Positions 26,549-39,400 of a stretch of DNA of 64,000 bases are shown here, piece after piece. Every line of letters starts with the position of its first letter. Within the stretch, counting starts at the first letter, position 1. A program made the position numbers and the translations under genes. The notes under the pieces were generated by a model. The model worked only from the letters and a program-made list of their open reading frames with translations, was not told where the DNA came from and did not search any database. The DNA comes from Edolisoma coerulescens (lineage: Eukaryota > Chordata > Aves > Passeriformes > Campephagidae), in the NCBI GenBank assembly GCA_013397115.1, contig VWZW01004136.1, positions 62,001 through 126,000 on the forward strand. Reading direction: 5' to 3'.

Positions 26549-26611
26549 GATTCCATGGAAAGAAAATCATTCCCTCTACGTCAGGGACTTCTCAGAATGG
26601 CAGATCAAAAG
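26549..26611 (+). other. Exon-like 63-nt block with splice-type flanks
   Basis: The block is preceded by a T-rich tract ending in ttctgtag and followed by AAAAG|gtaatt, a good match to the vertebrate donor consensus. Its length is a multiple of three and all three forward frames are open, so coding potential does not discriminate between them. The translations show no domain I recognise. Blocks flanked by acceptable AG and GT signals are common by chance in 64 kb, so this is a candidate only (coding microexon, lncRNA exon or cryptic exon). Confidence 0.15.
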
Positions 26612-28920
26612 GTAATTCTATCCTCTGTTTCCATCTTCAGTATGCATTTGTTCATTCCATTTTGCCTGCTTTTGTTTTTGCTGTCCTCTTTTCATTTTAC
26701 AGGCATGGACTCTGGAACTTCACTCTTCACAGTGCTGATATATCACTGGGTAGAAAAATGAAAATAAGAAACAATTCTAGTTTTACAGCATCACACCTAA
26801 AATGAGCTTAGTCATCTGTGTCTTTCTAGATGGAAAAAATTCTAGGAAACAAAAGTAAATGGTAAAATTAAAGTTTTCTATGATTGTTTATGTTGGTAGC
26901 CATTGCTAAGTAAATAACAGGGAAAATGTAAAAAATACTTGTTCACATGCAAAGCTCTCATCTGTTTAGGCTATGGAAAAGTAAACTAAAACTCTGCAAA
27001 AGTACAGGTAATTTAAATTGCAACTGGAAGCCAAACAGGGCACATATGAGGCAGTGGTATGAGATGTATAAATACATTATAAATCATAGAACCTGAATGG
27101 ATTTGCAAGCTAAAAAGGGGTGAGACAGAAAATGACTGGGTTAGAAAGACAAATTAACGTTAGAAAAGGAATGTGTTAAGTCCTTGGCCATCCAGCAGCA
27201 CCAGTCACCCTTCCTGGTGAATGAGATTCCCGTTTGCAATATGGAAGAGATGAGAACAACATGAAAGGGGATAAAGTGGTTTTGAAGATATTCCTCAGAG
27301 CAGTAGGAAATCCCAGATTGTGCATGTTTAGTATCACTGCACTGAGAGTTGCTCTGGAAACAATGCAAGATCAGCTTTGAGAGGCCTTGTGACACGGGCC
27401 AGAAACCCTATCTTCGTGTAGTGGAAAACAATGATTGAGGGGGATGTGAACTGTGTTATCTAGTCCAAGAAGCAAGCAAGATTGCAATCCTTAGTGTCTA
27501 CAGCAGACTTTAAGGATGAGCTTTCAGATGTGATGACCACAGACAGGGAGATAACAACAATTCCAGTTTGAGGAGAAGGGGTGAATATATTAGTTAATGG
27601 TCTGGGGAGGGCAGAAAGGTTAATTCCAGAGGGCTTTACAGGAAGCCTCAGGACTTCTCTTCAGTCTGTGCAGATGAGAGAAAAGCAGCAAAAGGTTAAA
27701 GTTGAAAATAAAATTAGAAGTAAAAGCAGCAAAAAGACCTGATGGTGATGTTGACTGTAATAATTCACTGGGGGAGCTGAAAGGACGTAGAGAAATATTT
27801 GACGGAAAAAAAAAATCAGTGAACATAAGGCAAAAGTATTCTAAATGCTAAGCAACAGCTCTGTTTATGTATATAACTGTAATTGAACCATACTCTGATG
27901 ACAGAGTAGCATTCAAATAAAATTAGCCAGCAGTTGTAGTGATAGACTAGACTAGAACTTGCAGTGTTGATATGTTCCTTGCCATAATATTTATTCAGAA
28001 GCATAGAGGTAATGCAGATATACTGATATAAATATTTCATTTATATCAAAATTTTAAGCACAATTTTATATTTATGCTTCTATAAATCTCTTTCTGCTGT
28101 GGTCAAATTTAATTCCTTTCATTTCTCCCTTTTCTATAACATATGGAAGTAATGGTAAGGGTATCTCTGCATGATAAAGTTTTCTGTATAGAATGCTAAT
28201 GGCTCTCTGTGCATAAGCTCACATTTTCCTCATTTTGCTTTCTTTTTCTCTTTGCTACTTGTCAGTTTTTTCTAGATTAATTTAAATGTGAACAGATAGA
28301 AGTTCTAAACTAATATCAAACCATGGCTCCGGGGGAATTGCTACAAAACAGAGTCCCAGTCCCAGCTCTTGGCAGGGTAAGCTTCTACCTTTGCTCATCT
28401 TCATGGGCCTCCAGTCACTCGCAGGGCCTTTCATCAAACCCTTCAGACTAACCATGAAAGTATCAAATCATAAAGCTTTATGAAATACAGTTAAAAATAG
28501 TGTGAACATAGTTGAGCATGCTGCACATTATTTTTTATCATAAACTCAAACAGATTTATTCTGCCGTAACAGAAGCAGTTACAGCAGGAATGTATTCCCT
28601 GGGTGCAGCAGCTCTTGTGTAATGAAGGCCTAGAGCGTGGTGTCTGACATGATGCAGTTCGTCACTAAACACAGTGAGATTTGGGATCAAGCTCTCAGAA
28701 CAACATTGGAGAAAAAGGGTGTAAAGAGCTGATAAAAGCTAAGAAGCTCCAGCCTCTGCACTCTTCCCACCCAGATGGGGTTTCTGTGCTTCCCAGGGCA
28801 GCTGGTTTGGGTGTCATTTACCTGCTCCTCTTTGGAGAGCGTTCACAGCAATGAAAGTATTTCTCCTTCAGTGTCACTTTGTCCAGGAGTACATGTAAAA
28901 TTGGTAGATCTGTAATCTAA

Positions 28921-28951
28921 TGTAATGCAAAAGATCTTGTAATGCAAAAGA
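28921..28951. repeat. Two-copy direct repeat, 17-bp period
   Basis: The 14-mer TGTAATGCAAAAGA occurs at 28921 and again at 28938. Each copy contains ATGCAAA, close to the POU-factor octamer ATGCAAAT. Whether it binds anything is inference. Confidence 0.7.
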
Positions 28952-30229
28952 GACCTTGCCAGCTGTGTAAACCTGTATATAGGTATGTAGCACTTGCATG
29001 AATTGTTGGACTGAAGCATGAATGAGTGGAAAATTAAATGGATAATTCCTTCCTGAAAGTCTACCACGTGAATGCAAAAAGGAGTTTTGGATGGAGGAGG
29101 AATGAGGAGGAGCCTATGCACAAAGAAATTTGCTACTGGTTTTCAGTTAAAATTCCACAAAATTACCACTTCTATTATAATAAGTCCCTGGTGTTTTGTG
29201 GTGAACAACCCCTTAGCAAGGAAAAGATTCGTATTGTTGGCAATTTACTCTTTCACTGTTGCTTTATGTTCCTGTCCCTCCTCTTTCTCCTTCCATCACT
29301 TTTATGGGCCCAGGTGTTTTCTTCCCTGACACAGCTCAGCTTTACCACTGTGTGTGAGTCTCGTGATACTCAGAAAAGTAAATAATGCTGGTTTGTACCG
29401 AACATCTGTAGCCTATGACTTTTCTGATAAGACAAGTTCTCCAACAATTTTGCTTCAATTTTCTGTCCCTGATATAATGAAAGAGAGACAGTACTTCAAG
29501 AAAGAAGTGGGAGATGAGAAAATAAAAGGAAAGCGAAACTCAGTGGAGAGCAGTAACAGAAGTTTTACGTGTTTGTGCAGTTGTAGAAGAGAAAAAGAAA
29601 CAGTGCAAGGCTCATTTCTTAATTTAGTGAGAAGTTGCATTTGTTTCTTGAGTAGAAGAAGAAAATAGAGGCAAACACAACTTGCAGCCCCCAGGTATGA
29701 TTCTAACCCACCATTTATATCTGGGGTTAAAGAAAGCACTATACATTCTATTAATTAGCAACGTGGGACCAAAGCCTCATAATGAGACTGACAGTCAACA
29801 GTCTGCTGAATCCTATAGTCTGCTGCAGGCATATTGCCGGCAGAGTGGATCCAGTCACTGGGAAAGCAAATTTCTTTCAGTCCAAAGGCTTTCATTGTTT
29901 TCATGAATTGATTTACCCTGCTCAGGTTGTCTTCTGTCAAAATACACATTGGAAATGTTCTGCGACCCCTTTGTCACCATTTCCAGACTCTTTGGAGTTC
30001 TCAGCAGTTCATGTAAATGAGCAAATAAAAATCCAACAGGTCACATCACCTACAGTGGTGTTAGGGTTATTTGAGTGAGTTTTGATTTTGCTGGGCAGGA
30101 AGGAGACAAAGTGTAAGATTGCTTTACGAAGAGATGTTTCTCTCTAGAGGTGGGTAAGCAGTTATAGACAAGTGTTAAAAAATTTTATGCTGTTTGATAC
30201 GAACATTCTGTTTCTTTCTTCTGCTGTAG

Positions 30230-30523
30230 GCACCTGTGTTTTTCAGGATTATAGAAAACTGGACTAGCCAAACTAGAGCAGCATTGCAAAATGTCACCTG
30301 GCCAGGAATTACACTGTCCCCTGACTTTCCCTATTACTCTATACCTTTGCACATGAGGACTATATCTTTTCCACTGTCTTCTAACTTCTCAGGAATGGCC
30401 TTCCTCTGCATGTGCAAACTGCAGCTGCTTGTGGAATATAGAAACACACCTTTCACACACTCAAGTCTCCTGTCTCAGTCTCTCACACATGTAGTTTCTC
30501 TATCAGCAGCATGCAGACTCTGA
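30230..30523 (+). other. Possible terminal-exon-like open frame
   Basis: A pyrimidine-rich tract (about 30210-30226) ends in the acceptor-like ctgctgtag, and the frame then stays open for 97 codons to a TGA at 30521. The upstream in-frame stop is the TAG of the acceptor itself, so the frame boundary carries no information. The predicted product is rich in Ser, Thr and Leu with no recognised domain, and no AATAAA was seen within a few hundred bases downstream. Low-confidence candidate. Confidence 0.12.
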
Positions 30524-31869
30524 GCTAGGACCTTCCAGAAGCAGAGAGCGTGGTCTATCAATGCTTGAAAAGCTGCAGCTCTTTGACCCTGTATGTCAGA
30601 TACTGGACACTGACATGGTCTGGGCCTCATAATCTATGGAAATTAGAGATGAGTCTTCACATAGTTCCTTCTTCAAAACTGGTGTTCCAAAAAGTGGCCT
30701 GGAAGTACAACTCTGTGCATTCCCGTTGCTTAGCACCTCACGACTAGAGATGCATCTTTAAATGTGGTGCTCCCTGCTTTTTGAGTCAGGGTCTGCTTGG
30801 CTGGTTCTAGTGTGTTAAGGTATAAGCCTGTTGAAGAATGGGAATGGAAGTAGTTTCAGTGATTTATTTAGGGCTGGCGTCAGGCACTGACACTGTTTAT
30901 AGTGACACCTACAGCAATTGCCTTGTCAGGCTTCTTCAGCTAAGATCATTTAAAAATCTGTAGAACTGATGTAATCTCTGGCATTAAACAGTATTTTCTC
31001 TCAATGCACTGGAAGTTATGATCATACTTTGGAAAGCAAACGTTTATCTCACTGAGAATCTGTCAATAAGGCAGCGTATGGAAAGAGCACAACATGGAAC
31101 CTGCTTCATTAAAGGCTGAAAGAAAGACTGTGAGGACAGATCAAGAGTTCAGTCAAACTGTCTCTGATAGACTTATTTCTCCAGCAATCTCTGGCTAATG
31201 GAGTTGCTAAGATAGAGAATGGTGTTTAGTAGCATTTGTTGATTTTTTTCTTCAAATAATGATATTAGGAAAAAAACCCCACCAAAACAAAAAAATACCT
31301 GCTTTGTTACTCAAGAATACTGTGCAGCAGTGAACTTCTCTCTTTGCTCATGCATTGTGTGATAAGTGCTTTGAATAGTTTTATATTTGTTTCTTAACTA
31401 TATCATTTTATTTTCCTATTATTTTGCTGTAAAAGTAATGTAAAATAGTTATCTATCATTGTTCTGTTCTATTAATTTTTAAAATAGTTTTCTATCCCAT
31501 TTAACTTGGGACATCTCTTCCAAATTAAAATAGCCTATCTTATCTAATCTCTCTCTTCACAGAAGGTGGTCTGTTAGATCTAATCATAATTGTCAATCCT
31601 CATTAAGTCTTCTTAATTCTGCTGTATCTTTTTTAAGGTGAAGCTAACAAGCATGCATGCAATATTTAAGGTACAAGTAAACCAAGGGATGATGCAGTGA
31701 CATCAGTGGTAATTCCTGGCTAGCTCTTTGATTCTGTTTTAACAATTCACAATCATCTTCATCATCATCCTTTTTTTAAGATAACCCCTTCATTGCCTGC
31801 CCACAAAAACATGAAGATTTCTTTTCTGAGTACTGCCAATTTAGATGCCATTAATGTATCCATGTGGTT

Positions 31870-32312
31870 AAAATTGGTTTTCCTCCAGGTACATTTCTTT
31901 GAATTTATTGATGCTGAATTTTATCTGTCACTCTTTTCTTTCAGTCACTCTGTATCATAAGATCCTTTTGAGCCTTTTGCAGGTATTGTCTTTAGTACCT
32001 TGAATAATTTTATCACATCAGCAAATTTCATCCTGTCACTGCATAGGCTCTTTCTGGATCCTTAATAAATATGTTGAGGGACACCACTTCTCTTGCAGAT
32101 ACTTGTAGATCTCCACAGCTAACCCCCTCCAACCACGGTGAAAAGTGGATAAATCTAATTATCAGTTAGATATTAATTGGAGGGTTTTTGCTTTTACCAT
32201 AGGAAAACTTATTTGGTCTTAAGTCTTTACTGATCAAAATTGTTAACTTCATTTTCAAAATTCCTGTAGACTAAATCCATGAATTTGTCCTTCATGTGCC
32301 CGTGGCTTCCCT
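31870..32312 (-). mobile_element. Ancient CR1 LINE fragment with decayed reverse-transcriptase palm motifs
   Basis: Read on the minus strand, the block encodes remnants of a LINE reverse transcriptase. An SGVPQ piece (32075-32091 region) corresponds to the SGVPQGS motif. It is followed in a different frame by IFIKDPE (compare IFINDL), and then by KFADV with IKLF, which corresponds to the KFADDTKLF catalytic box. The second catalytic aspartate is therefore Val here, and a deletion or frameshift separates the motifs. On the plus strand, 31876-32090 closely follows the old CR1 consensus seen across turtles, crocodilians and birds (the 'gaatttattgatgctgaattttatctg' type segment, split by substitutions). 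Similarity is weaker from 32091 to 32312. The divergence and internal deletions mark an insertion far older than the two other CR1 copies in the window. Confidence 0.87.
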
Positions 32313-35300
32313 AAAAAAACTCTTCTTGGTTTGTGTGATACAATTTTCCTGTATAAAAATATACTGTCTTTTCTGCACTTTATCATATGTATCAAGGCAT
32401 TTTCTATCTCAGCTTATTACTAAAATTTCTGCCTGGCATCACACTCAGGTATTGGTGGTGTTGGTTCTTCTGAGAGCACAGATGATCCATAAATGCATAT
32501 TTAGGACCCTGCAGTCAGTTTGTTCTACACTGCCTAGATGCATGTTGGTGTTCATGTTTTCAGCACCTGGAACTTATTCTGTGATAAATATAAATATTGT
32601 ACCATAGACTGTGGAGATAGACTTTCACAAAGTCACCATTGTCAGGTTTCATCTTAAATATGTGCTATCTGCCTTTATTCAGAGTAGTAAACTGGAGATT
32701 ACAGATTATTTTACAGATGATAAAGATAAAACAAAAAGTACAAAGGTCAGAAAATGAAAATCACTGTTCATTTTACAGCCTTTTTTTGATACTTGATGAA
32801 AATATCCTCTCTGAATGTGGCATATCCAGTCCAGCCCTGTTGACCCAACACAGCTGAAGAAATAACAAACACAAACTACCCGTGACTTTTCCTCAGTTGA
32901 CTTGAGGCACAACAGTGTAATCCTAAAAGGCAGCATTAACCAAGAAACAGAGGACAGCTCTGAGCTCAGATAACACACTAAATCATTCTTGTTCCAAAAA
33001 CTACATCTAATACTGTCTAAGTCTTTTTGCAATTATTTTATTTAATATTGCATCATTTCTTAGTGGTAACTGTTACTTTGAGGTGAATCTCATTCTATAG
33101 ACATAAAAGGATGTAGTTGATAGGAATGCATAAAAATCATTGAAATCAGATGTATTTATTCAGAATATATACTCATGCACACTCAGATATAGAATATGTT
33201 TATGCTAGAAGAAATAAAATGAACTGCAAATGTTTCCAAAGCACAAAAAGTTTAAGTGATAAAATGCAGTGTGACTATAATTTGGTAATAAATAACTCTA
33301 ATATCACTGTAAAATACAGGAAGTAAAACTATCAAATAGCCTGTAGACTTTATCTATGAAACAGAAAGCTGAGTATATTGTCTTATTTATTCTCATCTTC
33401 TAACCTGTCAGGAGAGCATGATGGCCTTTCAAAGATGTAGTTCTTGAATAAAAGTCAATATAAACCAAACTGTGTGGGATTATATATCTTTAGCTAATGG
33501 ATGCAATATGATACAGATCATTAACTCTAAACACCTCATCCATTCATCTTTACAACATACATATTGAGGTTGCTGGATGAGAAATGCTATTGAGGGCACA
33601 GACCATTTTTAACAGTGATAGAAGAGTAAAATAAGTAAAAAAAATGAAGTTCTTGTGAATTTTACATGAATTATTTTTTGGTTTAAATAACATTTGCTAC
33701 ATATACCCCTTCCCACAAATGTTTACTATATATCACCCTGAAATATAAAATGGGGATACATTTACTTTGAGAGGATGAAGAAACATAGAGTAGAGTGTTG
33801 TTTTATTTTCCTGGTGTGTTATACATTACATTGTTCTTTTTATCCTCCCACAAAGATGACTCCTGTAATACAAGGAAACAGTTCTCTAGATGTTACTATC
33901 TTCAGCTAATCATGGTAAGTTACAGTGTGTCATTGCTGTTACCTACAATTCATATTTAGATAAATCTCACAACCTTCCAAGGCAAGGAAAGCCCATATTT
34001 ATAGGCTTCTGAGGCCGTATTTCTGTTTCACTGACAAAAATTTATTTGGCAGCAGAAAACATCCCTGCACTTTAAAATATAGATTTTCAGCTCCGTTGTA
34101 TTGTTAAAATTTAGTGCAGCTTTTACATATAAGTACTTCATGGCTGTATTTCATAATGAAAAGCATAATCTACATTTACAGATTACCCTGTGGACTTTAT
34201 ACTCACTGTACCAATTTATTCAGATTTCTTGTCTGGTCTGTAAAAGCATTTTTTCCTTTCTAGCTAAGGTTAAATAAATGAAAGGGTAGATTCTGCTATT
34301 AAGGTCAAGGAAATAATACAAAATACTAGACTTAATGAAAACAAGAAGGGGAAAAGCTGTAAGTTGTGTTCTTTTTACTAATAACCCACTAGGATGCAGT
34401 TGCAAAAAGAGATCACGGTCAAAATATGATTCATGGAGAAAAAATAGCAGCTCTTGTGTCTGCAGTTTATTTGAAAACTAACAGCTGGATTTGAAATCGA
34501 TGTTATTATTATATCTTTTGATTGAGGCTGCATTATAAGGATCATTTTCAGCAATGGAACTGACAGTTCCTCAGCACGACTGGAGAGAACAACGATTGAT
34601 CAAAAAAATGTACAATTAGTGGCTTTCCAGTTGTTCCCAATAAAATACTACCTATAACCAGGTGGAGATTTCCTTTGAAATCCTTTGAATACTAACAGCT
34701 ATTGCCTACAGTTATTTTTGGATGCTTTGTAGTGCAAACATTGGTACGACTATTTCAAATATCAACGATATTTAAGCTACGTGTTTATCTGCCAATGGTA
34801 GTTGAATGTTAATGATTCATAATAAATTAAATTTTTTACTGTAGCTCCATTATATTTGTGCTAATATTTTCTTTTGTCAAAGCAAAGATTGAAAACCCAA
34901 CTCCTCTTGGTGTGGAATTTAGGTGTAGAATCTGTTTTTGTTTGCCCAATACCATTCACACTTGACAAATCTTGACCTGTCAGTATCAGATTTAGCTACT
35001 TGGCCTTTTTTCCCCTTCTCTTCCCTCAGCATGACACCAGCATTTTATGTATTTGGTGAGAAGCTTTTCAGCTCCTTCTTTTGCTATTATTTGTGCTAAA
35101 AACTTGCAGGAACATATTTCCTGTATTTCTTCTCTTTATACTTCTAACAGGTAACATTGAACTACCTGAATGATAGGGGATGGATTGGTTAATAGACCTA
35201 ACAGACTTGGCCCAACTCCTGTCTGAAGGTATTGTCAACAGTGTGTTAAAGGGTGGGAGGAATGCCAGGAGTAGGAGATGGAAGGTGGTGTGAGGAAAAG

Positions 35301-36078
35301 AATAGGAGAGCGGGAAGATTTTTGTTTGGTTTTAATTCATAAGATGTCAGTGTCTCACAGCCAGATCAGTTTATCCAGAAGGACAGTAAGTACTGATAGA
35401 ATAGTAGGAGCAAGTTTTCCAGTATGTAGTACTTTAGGCCAAATGTCACTCAATGCACCTTGGATGTCTAGCCCATAATGCCATATGGAACAGGAATCCA
35501 TGAAATTCAGAGTTGTGTGTGAAGAAGGCAAAATGCATAGAAAATGCAGTTAGAACCTGTCGTAGAATTATGGATACCTGTCTAAAGCTGGTATATTTCT
35601 CTTCAAGCTGGGTGTAAGTGCAGTTATCTTTTACATTATTGTTCATAAAGCATTCTTCAAAAGAAGAAGCAATGCATATGTCTTAAACTGAAATGGAAAT
35701 GTTCAAATACCCAAAATGGCAGAGTTAGACTTCCTGGGTTTTGTCCAGGTGCTTAGATGCTCTTTCATCCATCATTTGTTGCTCATATTATACAACATTA
35801 AGTCTTATTAGAGTAGGCTTTGCTATGCTTTGCATAATCACTGCATGGATGCTTTTAAGTTTGTATCCCTGAAACAGAAGAGCCCCAAGTACATCTCATT
35901 TGTACAAAACCTCTAAAAGTTAATTGCAATTTAAATCCAGGACAGCAATAATTAAAGTAACTGCATGAGGGTTTTTCAGCGTTGGCTTGTATTTTTTTGT
36001 ATTACCTTACGTCTCCCATGTTTACAGGCTGTATATTTGCAAGTGAAATCCCTCTTTAATACAGTCTTTGCTTTTCAG

Positions 36079-36226
36079 AGAACCTACTGGATTTCCCTTG
36101 TGTAAGGTTTTAATAATAGCAATAAGAGTGATGGTTAGGATTACAAAAATGCCTTTTCTACCCTCAAAGCATCTCTTCCCAATGGCAGATGAGGAAATAA
36201 TCATTGCACCTAATGGCAGAGAACAG
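36079..36226 (+). other. Exon-like 148-nt block with strong splice-type flanks
   Basis: The left flank ends in ctttgcttttcag, a strong acceptor-like sequence, and the right flank is GAACAG|gtaaat, a strong donor-like sequence. Only one forward frame is open through the block. It leaves one nucleotide at the 5' edge and ends on a complete codon (phase 2 in, phase 0 out). The translation (includes MADEEIIIAPNGREQ at its end) resembles no family I know. It may be an exon of an unrecognised or non-coding transcript, or a chance pairing of splice-like sites. Confidence 0.2.
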
Positions 36227-36400
36227 GTAAATCTTCAAACCTTGTGGCTCTATTGTATTCCTTTATATCATCCTCTACTAATATTTAATCCTTTCAAAAA
36301 TCCTTTGACTCGCTCTTTCTTTTCCTCTGAGCTTCATTTTCCTAAATCTTCTCATGCCTTTTGATACAGTTAAGAAGATTAGACAGACTTAGGAGCAAAA

Positions 36401-36428
36401 TTTCTTTCTTTCTTTCTTTCTCTTTTTT
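36401..36428. repeat. (TTTC)n microsatellite
   Basis: About five TTTC units followed by a short T-rich tail. It is a simple tetranucleotide repeat. Confidence 0.9.
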
Positions 36429-39400
36429 CTAAACACACGAAGACTTCAGGGTGTCTCTTAAGAACAAGCTATTTTCTGAAATCACAGTGATTGTGTCAGC
36501 AGTCTGTACAGCCACGTGGCACTTAACTCCTAATGCAGTGTCCATGTATTTGAAGTAGTCATTCCCTTGAGTTCGTTGGGGTTAGGATGAGGCCCTTTCC
36601 ATCCATCACCCCCTCAAATTTCATCATTTCTTAATTAAATGAAAGGGAAGTGGTCCAACTGCCAGTGCCATGAAATGCTGCCTTTCTACCAAAGATACAT
36701 AAAAAGAACATCTGTTCAATTCTCCATCATGTCTGAGGCTCCCAACAGTGGTGCTTGTAGCACATCAAAAAACGTGCTGCCTTTTTCACAGAGGGCAACC
36801 ATGAGACTTTGGGGCTGGCCTAAGCTTGTGACACACCGGAGCTCTTCTCCCAAGAGAGCCAATGGCTTCCTCTTCATCGTATGTAGAAAACTGTCTGGGC
36901 AACAGCTACAAGAAAGAAGAGGAGCTTAAAAAGCTTAATTCCCTTGATTTTGCCTCCAGGCTACAACAGCTTGGGCAATGAATGCAGCCATCCTCGATGG
37001 CTGCACTTGGCACAGAGCTGTGCCGGGAGGAGCTGCAGCAGGCTCTCTTTAGGAGCCTTTGAATTACAGCTTCTGAAAACTGCTGTTCCCCATGCATGCT
37101 GCATGTTTTGTTGAGCTGTCCCATGCCCTGTATATTTCTGTGACACAAGAAAGCAAGGAAATAATAACTTCAGAAAAAAATTCTGTCTTACAGCACAGAA
37201 TGGTGGAAGAAAAACTGGTAGGAGGCAAAAACCATGTCATTTAAGGATTTCAGTTTGCAGTTCAGCCCAAATTTCTGTCTGACCTAGGCCAAACCCATTT
37301 ACTTTCCTTTTTGGCTTAAGAGAAGGATAGAAAATCCCAAAGGTAATCTGCAGATGAAATCTGTTAAGGACTATGAGACATTCTTATGCAAATAAAAGCC
37401 CTAAGAGTGCTTAGCTAGACAATATGCTTCCGGTAAATATTAATGGAAAAGGTTTCCCTAGGTTTTTATTATGGTTTACCCCTAATCAGCCTTCAAAGTG
37501 TTGAGAAGGCAGATGTTTGCCTGTTCACAAATTTTTTGTTCTTGTGGTTTCAAATATCCCACAGAAAGTCTGAGTTAAAGTTTATGTGTAAGTGGTTCTA
37601 TAGGATAGTAATGCTTAGAAAATTTTTTGTATTAGCATACTAATCCTGATAATGTAACTGCAAGTCTATTGCCTGAAATTTCTAAGTGGTGCAGTGGGCC
37701 TAGCTCCCTGAAATTAGGTGATTTAAACCCATAAAAAAGGTTGGATTTTCAGTATGTTTAGCACCCACAGCTCCTACTAAATTAAACTTCATTAACTTAT
37801 CAAAAGACACAGTGGGAACATCAGCACCAGCAGTAGAACCAGGGGATTCCTGCCAGCCAATACAGCATTCACACTACTCATCTCTATTATAGAGAAGCCT
37901 GTTAGCAGGAAAAGTTCAGCATACAGTGAAGCTCTTCAGCACAAAAAATTGAGAGAAAATGGGATTTTGGGTTGACTGAAGTCAGTGGCTACATTGATCA
38001 CAATTCACCTAGGCCTTCCTTTCACCTTTTGGGATTGGTTCCCATGTGCAGTAAGCATTTACTTGCCCTTGGCAGCAAATAGTACAAAAATACTCTTTAA
38101 ATTGCTGGAATGACATGAAATAACCTTAGAATATAATCAGGCCCTATAATGAAGATTTGAGAGAATAAAGCAAGAATAGTATTGTTCCCTATGGAAAGTT
38201 ATTGGCTAAAGTATGTATATGCCTACTGCAGGAGAGTATTCCTGCAATTTCCAGAAGAAAAATGTAGTAGCAGTAAACTTAAAAAAGGAGGAATACTAAG
38301 CAATAATGTACAGTAGTAACTGGAAAAGAAATCTGCAACATCCCAAGGATGATGGTAATCAAAGACAGTTTTAAAAAAATTAAGTTGAAGTATTTTTATT
38401 TTTGCAGTATTAAAGAGTGAGAAATTAATTTAGGATGACCTGAACCTATTTTGCAAAGGCCAATGCTGTTGGAATGGAATACAGATGATTCAAGAATGCT
38501 ACTCGTATTTGTAGTATTCAAGCTGATGAGAAGTTGTCTACAGTGTACACAGTATTGGAATATCATTAGCAAGGGTACAACATTCTAAGATTACATTTAT
38601 AGAATGTTCAGACATTGTGATTTTATTTTAATAATGCTAATCATAGATCTTTTGAACAAATGTGGTTAGTTAGACTACATGTTACATATTTAAATCACCA
38701 CTACTGCTCTATTTCACAGTAACTAAGAGCTCTGGGCAATAATAAAATGTGAGTGATGACCCTTTCCATTTCAACTCTGTAAGCAAGAGGTAGAAATGCT
38801 CACTGTTCATGAGAAAAATGTGATTGGGGGAATGAAAAAGCAGTAATTGTTCTGCATTAAGTGAACAAAGGAAACTATCATGTATTAATGCACTCTCCAT
38901 TTTATCACATCTCAGTCAGAAATTCTAATCAGCTGTGACAGGAACTGAATGAATTGGCAGCACCCAAAGGTGCTGCTTATTAATTTATCATAACAAATAA
39001 TGATGGTGTGTCAAAGTAAATTATGTCACTTCTTATGTTGTATGACTTTGTATTAGAATACCAGTAGTGAAAAAGGGTTGTTCACTTTCCCTTTTCAAAG
39101 TCAGAAATGTTAAGCTATCCACGTGTTGTCTGGTTTTACGTTTCCCTGCCTTTTCACTATAATTTGTATTAACCACAGGACAACCATGTAGGCAGACAAA
39201 AAATAGACACCCACACGCATATTTTCCTGGAAACACTGGGAAATTCTGTTTCCATACTCCTTTGCTTCTGCACTGAGATAGTTAAATTCTGATTTATATA
39301 ACATTAGTGCTTGGAATACACACCAGAGCTTGCTTTTCAAGTGGAGATTGCATATACGTGTGTAGATGATCATTTAAATATGTATAATGTATACACATGT

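Larger units (their letters stand above)
24660..31869. other. Non-coding interval with exon-like blocks
   Basis: No gene recognised. The 25670-25900 stretch is locally richer in GC and CpG (about six CpGs around 25778-25835). It carries 74- and 80-codon frames on opposite strands, neither with a known motif. A 17-bp-period direct repeat lies at 28921-28951. Two exon-like blocks (26549-26611 and 30230-30523) are listed separately. An A/C-rich low-complexity patch occurs near 31268-31299. Confidence 0.6.

Noticed and set aside
29038..29385. 115-codon plus-strand frame
   Set aside because: The product has a hydrophobic tail but no ordered domain; the frame overlaps another frame on the same strand and shows no transcript signals.
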